Positions 53,667 to 63,041 of a stretch of DNA of 64,000 nt are shown one piece after another. The position numbers and the translations under genes were made by a program. Numbering within the stretch: position 1 is the stretch's first letter; each line of letters opens with the position of its first letter. Source of the DNA: Aeromonas rivipollensis (lineage in GTDB: Bacteria > Pseudomonadota > Gammaproteobacteria > Enterobacterales > Aeromonadaceae); the NCBI RefSeq assembly GCF_010974825.1, contig NZ_JAAILA010000011.1, forward strand, positions 182,050 to 246,049, read 5' to 3'. The notes below the pieces were generated by a model. The model saw only the letters and a list, made by a program, of their open reading frames with translations, did not search any database and had not been told where the DNA came from.

Positions 53667-54935
53667 ATGAAAAAGACAGTGGCCATGGCTGCCGGAGCGG
53701 CATTGGTGGTGGGGGGGCTGGGCGCCTGCTGGTACACGGGCAATGCCTTCGACCGCATCCTGGGGGAGCAGATCGTGAGGGCCAAGCAGGAGAGCGGGGT
53801 CGAGATCACCTGGTTACCCACCAGCGAGAACCTGTTCACCCGTGATGGGGTGCTCAAGGTGGTGGTGACACCCCAGACGCTGGCGAGTTTCGATCCCCAG
53901 ATGGCGGGAAGCGAGCCCATAGAGCTGCAACTGCGCGTCAACAGCCGCCTGCTGCCGCTCTATATCAAGAGCAACATGCTGCTCGACACCTCGGCGGGGA
54001 CCCTGGCCCCGGTCTTCACCGCCCTCGGCATGCAGCAGTGGCAGCTTGGCCTGGAGTCGGCCAGCAGTCTCTGGACCATGAGCAACAGCTCCCGTTTCTG
54101 GGCCAGCGACTTCAAGGTCAAGGAGGGGCTCAACGAGTTCAGCTTCCTGCCCCTGAGCGGGGATTATCGCGGGGATCTCGATGGCAATGGCCACCTGGTC
54201 TTCCAGTGGCTGGGCATGACGGTCCACGATGCGCAGAGCAAGATGGATCTGGCCCTGGCGGATCTCAAGGGCAGTGCCGACATGGCCGAGATCAGCGGCA
54301 TCTGGCTCTCTCCTAGCAGCGAGATGACGCTGTCCGCCCTCTCCTTGCAACTGCCGGAGAGCGTCAAGCTCTCGTTGCAGGGGGTCAGCACCAACACCCA
54401 GCTGGCGGGGGATGATGCCCAGACCCTCTCCAGCCGCTATCAGATGAAGGTGGCGACCCTCAACCTGGAGAACGAGAGCGACAGCCTGGCTCTGACCCAG
54501 GGAAGCCTGGATCTGGCGCTCAAGGGGCTGGATCTGGAGGGCTATCAGACCCTGCAGGAGGCCAGCAGCCAGCGGGTGGACGAGGCGGCTATCCAGCAGG
54601 CGCTGGACAAGATGCTGCAACGGGGCGCCACGCTGGAGCTGACCGATCTCAGCGCCCGGCTCAACGGCGAGCCCGTCAGCCTGAAAGGGGAGGCCAAGCT
54701 GGCGCCAACGACCCTGGCACAGCTGATGGGAAGCGAGGAGGGGATGCAGGCCCTGTCCGGACTGCTCAATGCCAGCCTCGGGGACCAGCTGGGCAAGGCG
54801 GTGCCGCAGCTGGCGCCCATGCTGGCCCAGTTCACGGCCCTGGGTTATCTGAAGGCGGAGCCGGCGCACCTCAATGCCGAGCTCAAGCTCGACAAGGGGC
54901 TGGTCACCATCAACGGTCTGCCCCTGCCTCAATAA
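53667..54935 (+). CDS. DUF945 (YdgA-like) protein
   Basis: 422 residues. Lys-rich start and one hydrophobic stretch (VAMAAGAALVVGGLGACWYTGNAFD), which may act as uncleaved anchor or signal. The DUF945 body has the typical ending with QLMGSEEGMQALSGLLNASLGDQLGKAVPQLAPMLAQFTALGYL and a TLDLKMDKG-like closing VTINGLPLPQ. E. coli YdgA has 502 residues and unknown function, possibly envelope related. ATG 53667 follows AGGAGTAAGAGAGC. Strong bidirectional terminator after it. Confidence 0.82.
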   Translation: MKKTVAMAAGAALVVGGLGACWYTGNAFDRILGEQIVRAKQESGVEITWLPTSENLFTRDGVLKVVVTPQTLASFDPQMAGSEPIELQLRVNSRLLPLYIKSNMLLDTSAGTLAPVFTALGMQQWQLGLESASSLWTMSNSSRFWASDFKVKEGLNEFSFLPLSGDYRGDLDGNGHLVFQWLGMTVHDAQSKMDLALADLKGSADMAEISGIWLSPSSEMTLSALSLQLPESVKLSLQGVSTNTQLAGDDAQTLSSRYQMKVATLNLENESDSLALTQGSLDLALKGLDLEGYQTLQEASSQRVDEAAIQQALDKMLQRGATLELTDLSARLNGEPVSLKGEAKLAPTTLAQLMGSEEGMQALSGLLNASLGDQLGKAVPQLAPMLAQFTALGYLKAEPAHLNAELKLDKGLVTINGLPLPQ

Positions 54936-54938
54936 GCG

Positions 54939-54980
54939 CACCCAGCAAAAAGGCTCCCTCGGGAGCCTTTTTGCTGGGTG
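54939..54980. terminator. Bidirectional terminator between YdgA-like gene and purU
   Basis: 20-bp perfect arms (54939-54958 with 54961-54980) with A5 and T5 inside each arm around GGCTCCC-TC-GGGAGCC. Confidence 0.93.
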
Positions 54981-54997
54981 TCGAACGACGGACAGGG

Positions 54998-55843
54998 TTA
55001 CTTGAACACCACAGTCTTGTTGCCGTAGACGAAGACCCGCTCGTTCAGCACCAGCTCCAGGGCACGGCTCAGCACGGATTTCTCCACATCCCGTCCCGCC
55101 TTGGCCATGTCGTCGGCGCTGAAGGCATGGCCCACGTGGATCACGTCCTGCTCTATGATGGGACCTTCATCCAGATCGTCGGTGACGAAGTGGGCGGTGG
55201 CACCGATCAGCTTGACCCCGCGATCGAAGGCCTGACGATAGGGGCGGGCACCGATGAAGGCGGGCAGGAAGGAGTGATGGATGTTGATGAGCTTGCGCGG
55301 ATAGGCTTCCACGAAGCTCGGGGTCAGCACCCGCATGTACTTGGCCAGGATCACGTAATCCGGCTGGTAGCCGTCGATGAGGGCGCGTACCTGCTCTTCG
55401 TGCTCGGTGCGGCTGAGATCTTCATGGCTCACGGCATGGAAGGGGATGTCGAACTTGCCCGTCAATTCTGCGAGCGTGTCGTAGTTGCCGATCACCGCCA
55501 CTATGTCCATGTCCAGCGCACCGGCGTAGTTCTTCATCAGGATGTCGCCGAGGCAGTGGGTCTCCTTGGTGACCAGGATGACGATGCGCTTCTTGCCCGC
55601 CTTGACCAGACGGCGCTGGGCGCCCGCCGGCAGGGCGTCGTCGAGATCCGCCAGCAGGGTTTCGTCATTGAAGCGACCCTCCAGCTCGGTACGCATGAAG
55701 AAGCGGCCGTTTTCGTGATCCACGAACTCGTCGTTCTTGTTGATGTTGAGCTGGTGCTTGTAGCAGATGTTGGTGATCTTGGCGATGAGTCCCTTGGCGT
55801 CGGGGCAATCGGTCAGCAGTATTTTCTTTTCCATCTCTGTCAT
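54998..55843 (-). CDS. purU: Formyltetrahydrofolate deformylase
   Basis: 281 residues (E. coli PurU 280). It releases formate from 10-formyl-tetrahydrofolate, supplying PurT and balancing one-carbon pools. An N-terminal ACT domain (about 6-85, LTDCPDAKGLIAKITNICYKH) probably senses glycine or methionine. The formyl hydrolase domain has the catalytic triad Asn187, His189 (NIHHSFLP) and Asp225 (TDDLDEGPI). MTEMEKK gives two close start codons. Sits convergent with the YdgA-like gene. Interesting in context of the glycine riboswitch elsewhere in the window, since glycine regulates PurU in E. coli. Confidence 0.95.
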   Translation of the reverse strand: MTEMEKKILLTDCPDAKGLIAKITNICYKHQLNINKNDEFVDHENGRFFMRTELEGRFNDETLLADLDDALPAGAQRRLVKAGKKRIVILVTKETHCLGDILMKNYAGALDMDIVAVIGNYDTLAELTGKFDIPFHAVSHEDLSRTEHEEQVRALIDGYQPDYVILAKYMRVLTPSFVEAYPRKLINIHHSFLPAFIGARPYRQAFDRGVKLIGATAHFVTDDLDEGPIIEQDVIHVGHAFSADDMAKAGRDVEKSVLSRALELVLNERVFVYGNKTVVFK

Positions 55844-56046
55844 GATTCCGTTTGTGGTGTTGGCGCCCGAGTCTGCGCGGGCTGCACGTTTTTGCTGGCA
55901 CTATGCCATAAACAAACTCAGAAAGGACAGCGCGCCGTGCAGCTGAGTGGCAAGTCGCCAGCGGGCGGCGGTGCGCGGCATCCTATTCATCTTTGATGGG
56001 TTTTGGGCTGGTATCCTGCGTTTTTTTTCTTTAGGCTGTCTGCGCT

Positions 56047-56202
56047 TATTCTCAGGGCGGGGTGAAATTCCCCACCGGCGGTATCCCGATCTGACTCGGG
56101 GAGCCCGCGAGCGCCCGACCTTGGTTTGGAATCAGGGTCGGGGTCAGCAGATCCGGTGAGATGCCGGAGCCGACGGTCACAGTCCGGATGAAAGAGGATA
56201 AG
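56047..56202 (+). ncRNA. FMN riboswitch (RFN element)
   Basis: The class-defining blocks are all present: CTCAGGGCGGGGTGAAATTCC at the 5' side split around position 56051-56071, CACCGGCGGTA, GAGCCCGCGAGCGCC, GATCCGGTGAGATGCCGGAGCCGACGG split across 56150-56177, and the closing GTCCGGATGAAAGAGGATA. About 105 bases separate it from ribB. No classical terminator is evident, so control is probably at translation of ribB or by an unseen platform. Confidence 0.95.
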
Positions 56203-56307
56203 ACAGATATTGCAGTCATGGCTCCCGCGGGCCGGCTGCTGCATACCTATCTCTGTCTGCCTTTCCATGCCCTGATTCTGGTCCTTGTCTTGTTTAGGAG
56301 TCTTACC

Positions 56308-56961
56308 ATGAATCAGTCTCTACTCAGTGAATTTGGTGATCCCATTGCCCGCGTCGAAGCCGCGCTGGCCGCATTGCGTGCCGGCCGTGGCGTGCTGGTG
56401 GCCGATGATGAAGATCGGGAGAACGAGGGCGACCTCATCTTCGCCGCAGAATCCATGACCAACGAACAGATGGCCATGATGATCCGCGAGTGCTCCGGCA
56501 TCGTCTGCCTCTGCCTGACCGACGAGCGGGTACGCCAGCTCGAGCTGCCCATGATGGTGGAGGCCAACTCCAGCCATTATCAGACCGCCTTCACCGTGAC
56601 CATAGAAGCGGCCCAGGGCGTCACCACGGGTGTCTCCGCCGCCGACCGCATCACCACCATCCAGGCCGCCATCGCCGACGGCGCCCGGCCATCTGATCTG
56701 CATCGCCCAGGCCATGTCTTCCCGCTGCGTGCCCGCACCGGCGGCGTGCTGACCCGGCGTGGCCATACCGAAGCCACTGTCGATCTGATGCAGCTGGCCG
56801 GCCTCAAGCCTTACGGGGTGTTGTGCGAGCTGACCAAGGCCGATGGTTCCATGGCCAGGTTGCCGGATCTGGTGGCCTTTGGTCGCCAACACCGGATGCC
56901 GGTGCTGACCATCGAAGATCTGGTGCAATATCGTCAAATGCTGTCTGAACGTTCGGCTTAA
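56308..56961 (+). CDS. ribB: 3,4-dihydroxy-2-butanone-4-phosphate synthase
   Basis: 217 residues from ATG 56308, same length as E. coli RibB. It turns ribulose 5-phosphate into the four-carbon precursor of riboflavin plus formate. The metal and substrate loop [10 protein letters not shown] at 33-42 and His153 (RGHTEA) are conserved. The upstream in-frame reading into the riboswitch leader is not used. It is a free-standing RibB with no GTP cyclohydrolase II (RibA) domain, and no other rib gene lies beside it. Ribosome-binding site TAGGAG. Repressed by FMN through the riboswitch. Confidence 0.95.
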   Translation: MNQSLLSEFGDPIARVEAALAALRAGRGVLVADDEDRENEGDLIFAAESMTNEQMAMMIRECSGIVCLCLTDERVRQLELPMMVEANSSHYQTAFTVTIEAAQGVTTGVSAADRITTIQAAIADGARPSDLHRPGHVFPLRARTGGVLTRRGHTEATVDLMQLAGLKPYGVLCELTKADGSMARLPDLVAFGRQHRMPVLTIEDLVQYRQMLSERSA

Positions 56962-57184
56962 GCTTCATACGAAATTGTAATAAGGGCATTTTTTGGTTAC
57001 GCTTGGTGCGAACCTCATCCAGAGCACTCGTTTTTGACTTAGATTTGCACAGAAAGTGTGCGTTTAAAAAAAAATGAGGGTTTTAATGCATTTATCTGTG
57101 ATGGGGCCTATCCAAACTCGTATTTATTTGTGCCATAATCACGCCGCTTGCTAAACGTCTGGCGAGTTAAAGGGAGCTTTAAAA

Positions 57185-57427
57185 ATGAAGAAAATGTTGT
57201 TGGTAGGTGTTGTTGGTCTGTCTGCCCTGCTGGGCGGTTGTGCAAACACCAGCGAACTGGAAACTTCCGTTCAGAATCTGTCTAACAAAGTTGACCAACT
57301 GGCTCAAGATGTTAGCGCAGTTCGTGCTGATCAATCCAAGATGGCTGCTGATATCGCAACTGCTAACCAAGAAGCAGCTCGTGCTAACCAGCGCATCGAC
57401 AACATGGCTACTTCCTACAAGAAGTAA
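57185..57427 (+). CDS. lpp: Major outer-membrane lipoprotein Lpp (Braun lipoprotein)
   Basis: 80 residues. Lipobox LLGGC with Cys19 to be acylated. The mature chain is a continuous heptad coiled coil (LSNKVDQLAQDVSAVRADQSKMAADIATANQEAARANQRIDNMATSY) that trimerises, and it ends in KK, where the C-terminal lysine can be linked to peptidoglycan by an L,D-transpeptidase. Codon use (GCT, GTT, AAA) fits very high expression. ATG 57185 follows AGGGAGCTTTAAAA. A strong terminator follows. Promoter candidate CATAAT at about 57134. Confidence 0.95.
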   Translation: MKKMLLVGVVGLSALLGGCANTSELETSVQNLSNKVDQLAQDVSAVRADQSKMAADIATANQEAARANQRIDNMATSYKK

Positions 57428-57435
57428 TCCATGCG

Positions 57436-57470
57436 AAAAAATGGCGCATTTTAATGCGCCATTTTTTTTT
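57436..57470 (+). terminator. Terminator of lpp
   Basis: AAAAAATGGCGCATT (57436-57450) and AATGCGCCATTTTTT (57453-57467) pair perfectly, ending in nine T. Confidence 0.95.
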
Positions 57471-57559
57471 GCCTGAAATTCGTCATTTCCCTTATTACTG
57501 CACTGCCTGCCTGAACAAGGCAATGCCGATTGCTCGGCATCCCCTGATATCTTCATCGA

Positions 57560-58408
57560 TCAATAAAGCAGGCTATAGAGCTTGCGACGATAACTCTGCG
57601 CAGCCGGGTGTGCCCCCATTGTGGTCAGGATATCGAGATAGATCTTCTTGGCATCGCCAAACGCCATGTCGCGCTTGAGAATGTTGAACAGCAACGCCAA
57701 GGCTTCTTCCTGACGGCCAACCTGACTGTATTGCACCGCCAGCTCCTGGCTGAGGGCGTCGTCGTCCGGTGTCTCTGCATGACGCTGCTCAAGGGCGCGC
57801 AGCTCGGGGCTGTCGCTGGCTTGCAGCGCCAGGGCCAGGCGGGAACTCAGGGTCTGATAGTGATCATCCTGCGCCACCATGGGGATGGTCGCGAGCAGGG
57901 CCTGCGCCTCATCCAGCAGAGCCAGATCCAGCGCCGCCTGCACCAGCCAGAGACTGATGTCGTGACGCTCGGGGGCCAGTCGGTGGGCCTGGGTGAAATG
58001 GGCATGGGCCACATCTGCCTGACCCCCCGTCAGGGCTTGCTGACCTTTCTCGAGCAGCAGCTCCTCTTCCTTGGGGGCGAAGGCGGCGAAGTACTGGCGC
58101 AGGGTGGCCTCATCTTGCGGGCCTTCCAGGATGGCCTGCTCGTCCGGGCGCCCCTGATGGAACAGCACCAGTGCGGGCAGCGCGCGCAGACCCAGCTGGC
58201 TGGCCAGGGGTTGCAGCTGGGGATCGTTCATGTCGACCTTGGCCAGGGTGACTGCGGGATTGGCCGGGCCGACCAGGGTCTCCACCAGCGGGGTCATGCC
58301 CTGGCATTCTGGCATCTGCGGGGCGTGGAAATAGATGACGACCGGCTTTTTCATGGACGCATCGATCAGTTCGGCGTGGAAGTTCTGGGGATTGATGTCG
58401 ACGATCAT
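57560..58408 (-). CDS. cnoX: Thioredoxin-fold TPR chaperedoxin (CnoX/YbbN-like)
   Basis: 282 residues from ATG 58408 (MIVDINPQNFHAELIDASM). A thioredoxin fold at 1-110 (VVIYFHAPQMPECQGMTPLVETL, LAKVDMNDPQLQPLASQLGLRALPALVLF) is followed by four degenerate TPR units (about 120-282). The CxxC is replaced by MPEC, leaving one cysteine, so it should not be a normal disulfide reductase; E. coli CnoX (SxxC type) is a holdase that passes substrates to GroEL/ES. The ATG overlaps the stop of the PPTase gene (TCATGA at 58405-58410), so they are cotranscribed and coupled. Confidence 0.88.
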   Translation of the reverse strand: MIVDINPQNFHAELIDASMKKPVVIYFHAPQMPECQGMTPLVETLVGPANPAVTLAKVDMNDPQLQPLASQLGLRALPALVLFHQGRPDEQAILEGPQDEATLRQYFAAFAPKEEELLLEKGQQALTGGQADVAHAHFTQAHRLAPERHDISLWLVQAALDLALLDEAQALLATIPMVAQDDHYQTLSSRLALALQASDSPELRALEQRHAETPDDDALSQELAVQYSQVGRQEEALALLFNILKRDMAFGDAKKIYLDILTTMGAHPAAQSYRRKLYSLLY

Positions 58409-59127
58409 GAGGCTGACTCTCGGAAAATGGTGTGGATCAACATGGGGTCCAGGGGCGTGGATTTCAAGCGCTCGTCCAGCAGGTAGCCATTGATCTGGCG
58501 AGTCGGGGCGGCGAGGCTCAGCCAACCGCTGCCAAAACGCCAGTCCAGCACCTGATAGCTCCGGGTATCGAGCCTGTTGTCCAGCCGCCACCCCTCTTCT
58601 GGCACAAAACGCACCTTGTCGAGCCCGGCGGCAATGCCGGCCCCCTGGGCTTTCAGCACCGCCTCCTTGCGTGACCAGAGCCGATAGAAGGCCGAGGCCT
58701 GCTCCCGGGATGGCAGGGTGCACAGCCACTGATATTCGTCAGGGGCATAGAAACGCTGGGCCAACGGCAGGACGGGGCGCTGGCGCAAGCCCATTTCGAC
58801 ATCCACGCCGAGGGGGCCTTGCTGGCAGAGGGCGAGCACCAGCCAGTCCCCGCTGTGGCTGAGATTGAACTGCCAGTCATGGCTGACCAGGGTGGGCTTG
58901 CCGTGCTCGCTGGTGCGAAACACCAGCGTATCGGGCGGACAGCCAAGCCGCTCGGCCAGCAGGCGGCGCAGCAGTATCCGGCCGAGCAGGTACTCTCGCT
59001 GGCGGCCAGGCTGGCGGATCTCATGCCAATGGCGATATTCGTCCGGCGAGAGCTCTGATTGCAGCCTGATCAACTGCTCGGCGTCGATGAGCGCCGGTTT
59101 TAACAAATAGAGATCCGCATAGAGCAT
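58405..59127 (-). CDS. 4'-phosphopantetheinyl transferase, Sfp type
   Basis: 240 residues. It transfers phosphopantetheine from CoA to a carrier protein serine. Motifs: FNLSHSG 87-93 (CoA and substrate), GVDVE 107-111 (Mg2+, Asp108 and Asp110 pattern) and WSRKEAVLKAQG 151-162 (Mg2+ Glu and Lys). The length is that of the broad Sfp class, not AcpS. No NRPS, PKS or siderophore genes lie in the window, so its carrier protein is not visible. The gene overlaps cnoX by four bases and is upstream of it. Confidence 0.9.
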   Translation of the reverse strand: MLYADLYLLKPALIDAEQLIRLQSELSPDEYRHWHEIRQPGRQREYLLGRILLRRLLAERLGCPPDTLVFRTSEHGKPTLVSHDWQFNLSHSGDWLVLALCQQGPLGVDVEMGLRQRPVLPLAQRFYAPDEYQWLCTLPSREQASAFYRLWSRKEAVLKAQGAGIAAGLDKVRFVPEEGWRLDNRLDTRSYQVLDWRFGSGWLSLAAPTRQINGYLLDERLKSTPLDPMLIHTIFRESAS

Positions 59128-59391
59128 AATATTTCACTTTAAAATGAGGTCGAAACAGCGATAACGATCCGTTTTGACAGGGCAAAGCCGCTACTTTTGC
59201 GATTGTATATTGTTTGGCCATGATCACATTAATCATGCAAAACAGTGCATTTCCTTGCAAAAATGTGAGGTCGATAGGGATTTTCGCTTGCCTCGATAGA
59301 ATTCTTGGATATAGTCGGGTGCTGTTGCCTTATAAATTGCCCTGTCGGGCTGCATTTTAACAAGTTTCACTCTATTTGCGGGGATAAAGGA

Positions 59392-59892
59392 TTGCGCCAC
59401 CTGATGCTACTGCTGGTCGCGCTCGGAATGGTGGGTTGTGCTTCTGCACCCCAGACCGAGGTCGCGAGCAAGATCGAGGTTTCCATGATGGAACCCGTGA
59501 TTGAACCCGAAGTTTCACCCACACCAGATGTCAACGAAATCCTGACCGTATACAAAGAGTGGCGTGGTGTCCCTTACCGCATGGGGGGCAGCAGCCAGCG
59601 AGGCATAGATTGCTCCGCCTTCGCCCGTGAAGTGTTCCGCAATGCCGTCGGCATCGAATTGCCCCGCGATACCCGCTCCCAGGTTCATGAAGGCACCCGC
59701 GTTTCCAAGCAGGATCTGGTGGAAGGGGATCTGGTCTTCTTCAAGATCAACCGCCGCCTCAATCATGTAGGCATCTATGTCGGCAACGGTGAATTCATCC
59801 ACGCCTCCACCCGCGCCGGGGTGACCCGCTCCAAGCTAGACAACTCCTATTGGCGCAGCAAGTTCTGGCAGGCACGCCGGATCGAGATCTGA
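59392..59892 (+). CDS. NlpC/P60 peptidoglycan hydrolase, lipoprotein (MepS/NlpC-like)
   Basis: 166 residues if TTG 59392 is the start (GGGGAT six bases upstream); ATG 59404 would leave too short a signal. Lipobox MVGC places the acylated cysteine at 16. The P60 domain has catalytic Cys74 in [12 protein letters not shown], His125 in [16 protein letters not shown] and a third polar residue His137. It cleaves within the stem peptide and helps remodel the wall, as E. coli MepS (Spr) or NlpC does. It stands alone. The TTG start is an inference. Confidence 0.85.
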   Translation: MRHLMLLLVALGMVGCASAPQTEVASKIEVSMMEPVIEPEVSPTPDVNEILTVYKEWRGVPYRMGGSSQRGIDCSAFAREVFRNAVGIELPRDTRSQVHEGTRVSKQDLVEGDLVFFKINRRLNHVGIYVGNGEFIHASTRAGVTRSKLDNSYWRSKFWQARRIEI

Positions 59893-60043
59893 GTCAGGCT
59901 GGACAAACGGCTCGCAGTACGGACTGTTTTTCCAACCTCACTTGAACCGGGCTCCTCGAAGCCCGGTTTTTTATGGCTCTCGTTTAGACTTTCCCTGGCC
60001 GACTCTCTATAGTGTGGCCCCCTCGATCCTCGGCAGGCCCAGC

Positions 60044-60985
60044 ATGAAGACCCAGCAAAAATCCGGATTGCACCCGCGCAATCGCCACCAGACCCCTTAC
60101 GATTTTGACGCCCTCTGTCAGCGTACTCCCGAGCTGCTGCCCTTCGTGTTCGTCAACGAGCATGGCACCTGGACTCTGGATTTCGCCGATCCGGCCGCCG
60201 TCAAGGCGCTCAACCGGGCCCTGCTGGCGTTGCACTACGGCATCCAGCACTGGGATCTGCCGCCGGGCTACCTGTGTCCTCCCATTCCGGGCCGGGTCGA
60301 TTACCTGCATCGGGTGGCGGATCTGCTGGCCGAGAGTGCGGGGGAGGTGCCAAGGGGCAAGGGGGTGCGGGTGCTGGACATAGGTGTCGGGGCAAACTGC
60401 ATCTATCCCCTGCTGGGGGCCCGTGAGTATGGCTGGCGCTTCGTGGGATCGGATATCGACCCTGTGTCGGTCAAGGCGGCGACCCTGCTGGCGGCGAGCA
60501 ATGGCCTGGGCAGCCAGATAGCGTGCCGCCATCAGGACAACCCCAAGCAGATCTTTCGCGGCATCCTGGGGCCTAAGGAGCGCTTCGCCCTGACCCTGTG
60601 CAACCCGCCGTTCCACGCCTCTCTGGCGGAGGCGAGCAAGGGGACTGAGCGCAAGCTGCGCAACCTCGGCAAGGCGCTGACGGGGGCTCCCGTGCTCAAC
60701 TTCGGCGGCCAGAAGGCGGAGCTCTGGTGCGAGGGCGGCGAGGCGGCGTTTCTGGCCGACATGATAGAGCAGAGCAAGGAGTTTTCAGGCCAGTGCCTCT
60801 GGTTCAGCTCGCTGGTGTCGAAAAAGGAGAATCTACCTGCCGCACGAAAGGCGCTGGCTCGGGTGGGGGCGCAGGATGTCAGGGTGATCGACATGGCGCA
60901 GGGCAACAAGGTGAGCCGGATCCTGGCCTGGAGCTTCCTGGACGAGGCTAGCCGCACCGCCTGGTGGTCTGCCCCCGGCCGCTGA
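60044..60985 (+). CDS. rlmF: 23S rRNA (adenine-1618-N6)-methyltransferase
   Basis: 313 residues from ATG 60044 (E. coli RlmF/YbiN 308). It methylates adenine 1618 of 23S rRNA. SAM-binding motif [15 protein letters not shown], then [12 protein letters not shown], and the adenine-N6 active-site motif NPPF at 187-190 ([12 protein letters not shown]). The start HPRNRH-x2-PYDF is characteristic of the family. No ribosome-binding site is strong (GGCAGGCCCAGC). Isolated gene. Confidence 0.93.
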   Translation: MKTQQKSGLHPRNRHQTPYDFDALCQRTPELLPFVFVNEHGTWTLDFADPAAVKALNRALLALHYGIQHWDLPPGYLCPPIPGRVDYLHRVADLLAESAGEVPRGKGVRVLDIGVGANCIYPLLGAREYGWRFVGSDIDPVSVKAATLLAASNGLGSQIACRHQDNPKQIFRGILGPKERFALTLCNPPFHASLAEASKGTERKLRNLGKALTGAPVLNFGGQKAELWCEGGEAAFLADMIEQSKEFSGQCLWFSSLVSKKENLPAARKALARVGAQDVRVIDMAQGNKVSRILAWSFLDEASRTAWWSAPGR

Positions 60986-61237
60986 GGGAAAGTGGGGGTT
61001 GAGAGCAAAAACACCCCAGACTGCCTCCTTTTCCTTCCTTGACGGTTTCCGTCCAGGAGCCGTCACTGCAATCGTTTTTCTGCTTTGTTCCTGCCCGTTA
61101 TTCCCTGCGTGTTAGTGACCACTTTCATCCTCGGTACAGTTGTACGCCGAGATTTTTTTGTACTTACCTGTGAAACTTTCATAAAATGGGACTGGTTAGA
61201 CCTCTTTACAGGCTTTGAATCGAATAGGGATCGGTAC

Positions 61238-61960
61238 ATGAAAGTTGTCGATTTTCTGAAGCACAAGCGCGAAATCCTGGCGCAGCACCCCTTTGAGCTC
61301 AAGGATTGGCTCTCTCCGGCGATCCGTGACTACTGGCGTGAGTTTCAGCAAAAGGCACACCTTCACCCTTTGCTGGGACGGGTGCTGGATCTCCAGGCGG
61401 AGCAGTCGCAGGTGCGGCAGCAGCGCGCATCCCAGGCTCAGGCGGTCAACAGCCAGCCGACCCTGATCGAAGAGAATGCGGTGGAGCTGAGTGGCGAAGC
61501 CGCCACCCTCTATGGCGAGCTGCAGGCCCGGATCGGGGAAGAGACCCATGTGGGTGAGTGGTTGCAGATCAGTCAGGGGTTGATCGATCAGTTCGCGGCG
61601 GTGACCGGGGATCATCAGTGGATCCACACCGATCCCGAGCGTGCGGCGGCCGAGTCGCCGTTCAAGACCACCATTGCCCACGGTTTCCTGACTCTGGCCC
61701 TGCTGCCCCAGCTCACCGGCTCGGTGGACGAGGCGACGCCGGAATTCCCGAGCGCCCGCATGGTGGTGAATTTCGGTCTGGAGCAGGTTCGCTTCCCGTA
61801 CCCCATCAAGGTGGACAGCAACATCCGCGCCCGTACCAGGCTGTCCAGAGTGACCCCCATCAAGGGTGGGCTCGAGCTGCTCAAGGAGATCAAGATAGAG
61901 ATCGAGGGGATCCGCCGCCCTGGCTGCGTCATCGAGTCGGTCACCCGTATCTATTTCTGA
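61238..61960 (+). CDS. MaoC-family dehydratase ((R)-specific enoyl-CoA hydratase-like)
   Basis: 240 residues from ATG 61238 (AGGGATCGGTAC upstream). The N-terminal 95 residues are a helical extension (FLKHKREILAQHPFELKDWLSPAIRDYW). The hot-dog fold follows with the catalytic hydratase-2 motif FAAVTGDHQWIHTDPERAAAESPFKTTIAHGFLTLALLP, where Asp, His and Ser/Thr line the site. It would hydrate trans-2-enoyl-CoA to the R-3-hydroxy form, as PhaJ does for polyhydroxyalkanoate synthesis; PhaJ itself is about 134 residues, so the long extension sets this apart. Substrate not known. No phaC or phaB nearby. Confidence 0.85.
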   Translation: MKVVDFLKHKREILAQHPFELKDWLSPAIRDYWREFQQKAHLHPLLGRVLDLQAEQSQVRQQRASQAQAVNSQPTLIEENAVELSGEAATLYGELQARIGEETHVGEWLQISQGLIDQFAAVTGDHQWIHTDPERAAAESPFKTTIAHGFLTLALLPQLTGSVDEATPEFPSARMVVNFGLEQVRFPYPIKVDSNIRARTRLSRVTPIKGGLELLKEIKIEIEGIRRPGCVIESVTRIYF

Positions 61961-61982
61961 CGCCCGTCCCTCACGGCGATAC

Positions 61983-62010
61983 ACACAGGCCCACTTCGGT
62001 GGGCCTGTGT
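61983..62010. terminator. Bidirectional hairpin between MaoC and DUF481 genes
   Basis: 12-bp perfect arms ACACAGGCCCAC/GTGGGCCTGTGT (61983-61994 with 61999-62010) with a TTCG tetraloop; tail CGTTTCC on the plus strand, ATCGCC on the minus. Stable, though T tracts are poor. Confidence 0.7.
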
Positions 62011-62023
62011 CGTTTCCGGGTTC

Positions 62024-63022
62024 CTAGAAGCTGGCGCCCAGGGTGATGATATGGCGCCACTCCTTCTCGCTCAGGCTGGTCCTTGCGTCCTGATAGTCGA
62101 GCCAGGCGTCGTCCCAATCCAGCTCGCTCGACCAGGAGAGGCGCAGGTGATCGTTGAAATAGTAACGAAGCCCCAGGCTGCCGCTGATGGACTGCCGTCT
62201 GGTCAGATAGGGTGAGGGCTGGTCGATGAACTTCTCGTAGCGCCCCTTGCTGAAGAGTTCAAATTTCTCCTGCCACAGCTCGAGGGGCTGGCGATAGTCC
62301 CACCCCAGGCTGAGGAAGGGGTAGTTGATGATCCGCTCGTCGAACAGATCCGAGTTGCTCCACACATCAGGGGTGAAGTAGGCCCGCTCCAGACCCAGCT
62401 GGCTAATAAGCTCCAGGCGGCGTCGCTTGTCATTCCAGAAGCGGTAGCCGGGGCCGGAGGCATAGTCTATTTCAAGGTATCCGGCCTCGATCAGGTTGTA
62501 GTCGATGTCGATGGAGGAGCTCAGGAACCAGTGGTCGTCGAAGAAGAAGTCGAGCTTGGGCTTGAGCTTGTATTCGTGGCTGTCGGTGATGTTGTTCGCC
62601 GTCTCGTAGATATATTCCCCATCCAGGCTGTAACGCCAGTCCAGATTGGCCAGCTCGGTGGAGACCTTGAGGTTGACGTTGTTGGTCTTCTTGGTGTTCT
62701 CCTTGAGCTTGATGTTCAGATCGCTGGTGCCGGTCAGGAGCCAGGCATTCACTTCGTCAGGGGAGTCCAGCAAGGGGATCCCCGTCTTGGTCAGCGGCTT
62801 GGGTTTCTCCTGTTTGTCCAGCCGCCAGCGCTTGATGGCATGGCGCTGGACGGTCAGGGCCTTGCTATAGGATGGCTTGATGCGGATCTGATCGTCCGTG
62901 ATCTCTTCTATGGTGCCGGTCAGGCGATCGCCGTTCTGCATCCATAGTATGTCCGCCAACGCCGCTGAGCCCGGCAGCAGGGTCAACAGGAGCGCCAGCA
63001 GGGGAAGGCCGCATCTCGTCAT
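62024..63022 (-). CDS. DUF481 outer-membrane beta-barrel protein
   Basis: 332 residues. Signal peptide about 23 residues (LLTLLPGSAALA-DIL). A short beta-rich module (WMQNGDRLTGTIEEITDDQIRIKPSYSKALTVQRHAIKRW) precedes the barrel, with alternating strands and a terminal phenylalanine (TLGASF), the usual signal for outer-membrane insertion by BAM. Function unknown; several DUF481 genes respond to salt. It is followed 19 bases later, on the same strand, by nothing but upstream of it lies the L,D-transpeptidase gene, 19 bases away, so the pair may be an operon. Confidence 0.85.
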   Translation of the reverse strand: MTRCGLPLLALLLTLLPGSAALADILWMQNGDRLTGTIEEITDDQIRIKPSYSKALTVQRHAIKRWRLDKQEKPKPLTKTGIPLLDSPDEVNAWLLTGTSDLNIKLKENTKKTNNVNLKVSTELANLDWRYSLDGEYIYETANNITDSHEYKLKPKLDFFFDDHWFLSSSIDIDYNLIEAGYLEIDYASGPGYRFWNDKRRRLELISQLGLERAYFTPDVWSNSDLFDERIINYPFLSLGWDYRQPLELWQEKFELFSKGRYEKFIDQPSPYLTRRQSISGSLGLRYYFNDHLRLSWSSELDWDDAWLDYQDARTSLSEKEWRHIITLGASF

Positions 63023-63041
63023 GGTGATCTCCGGGAGAGTC

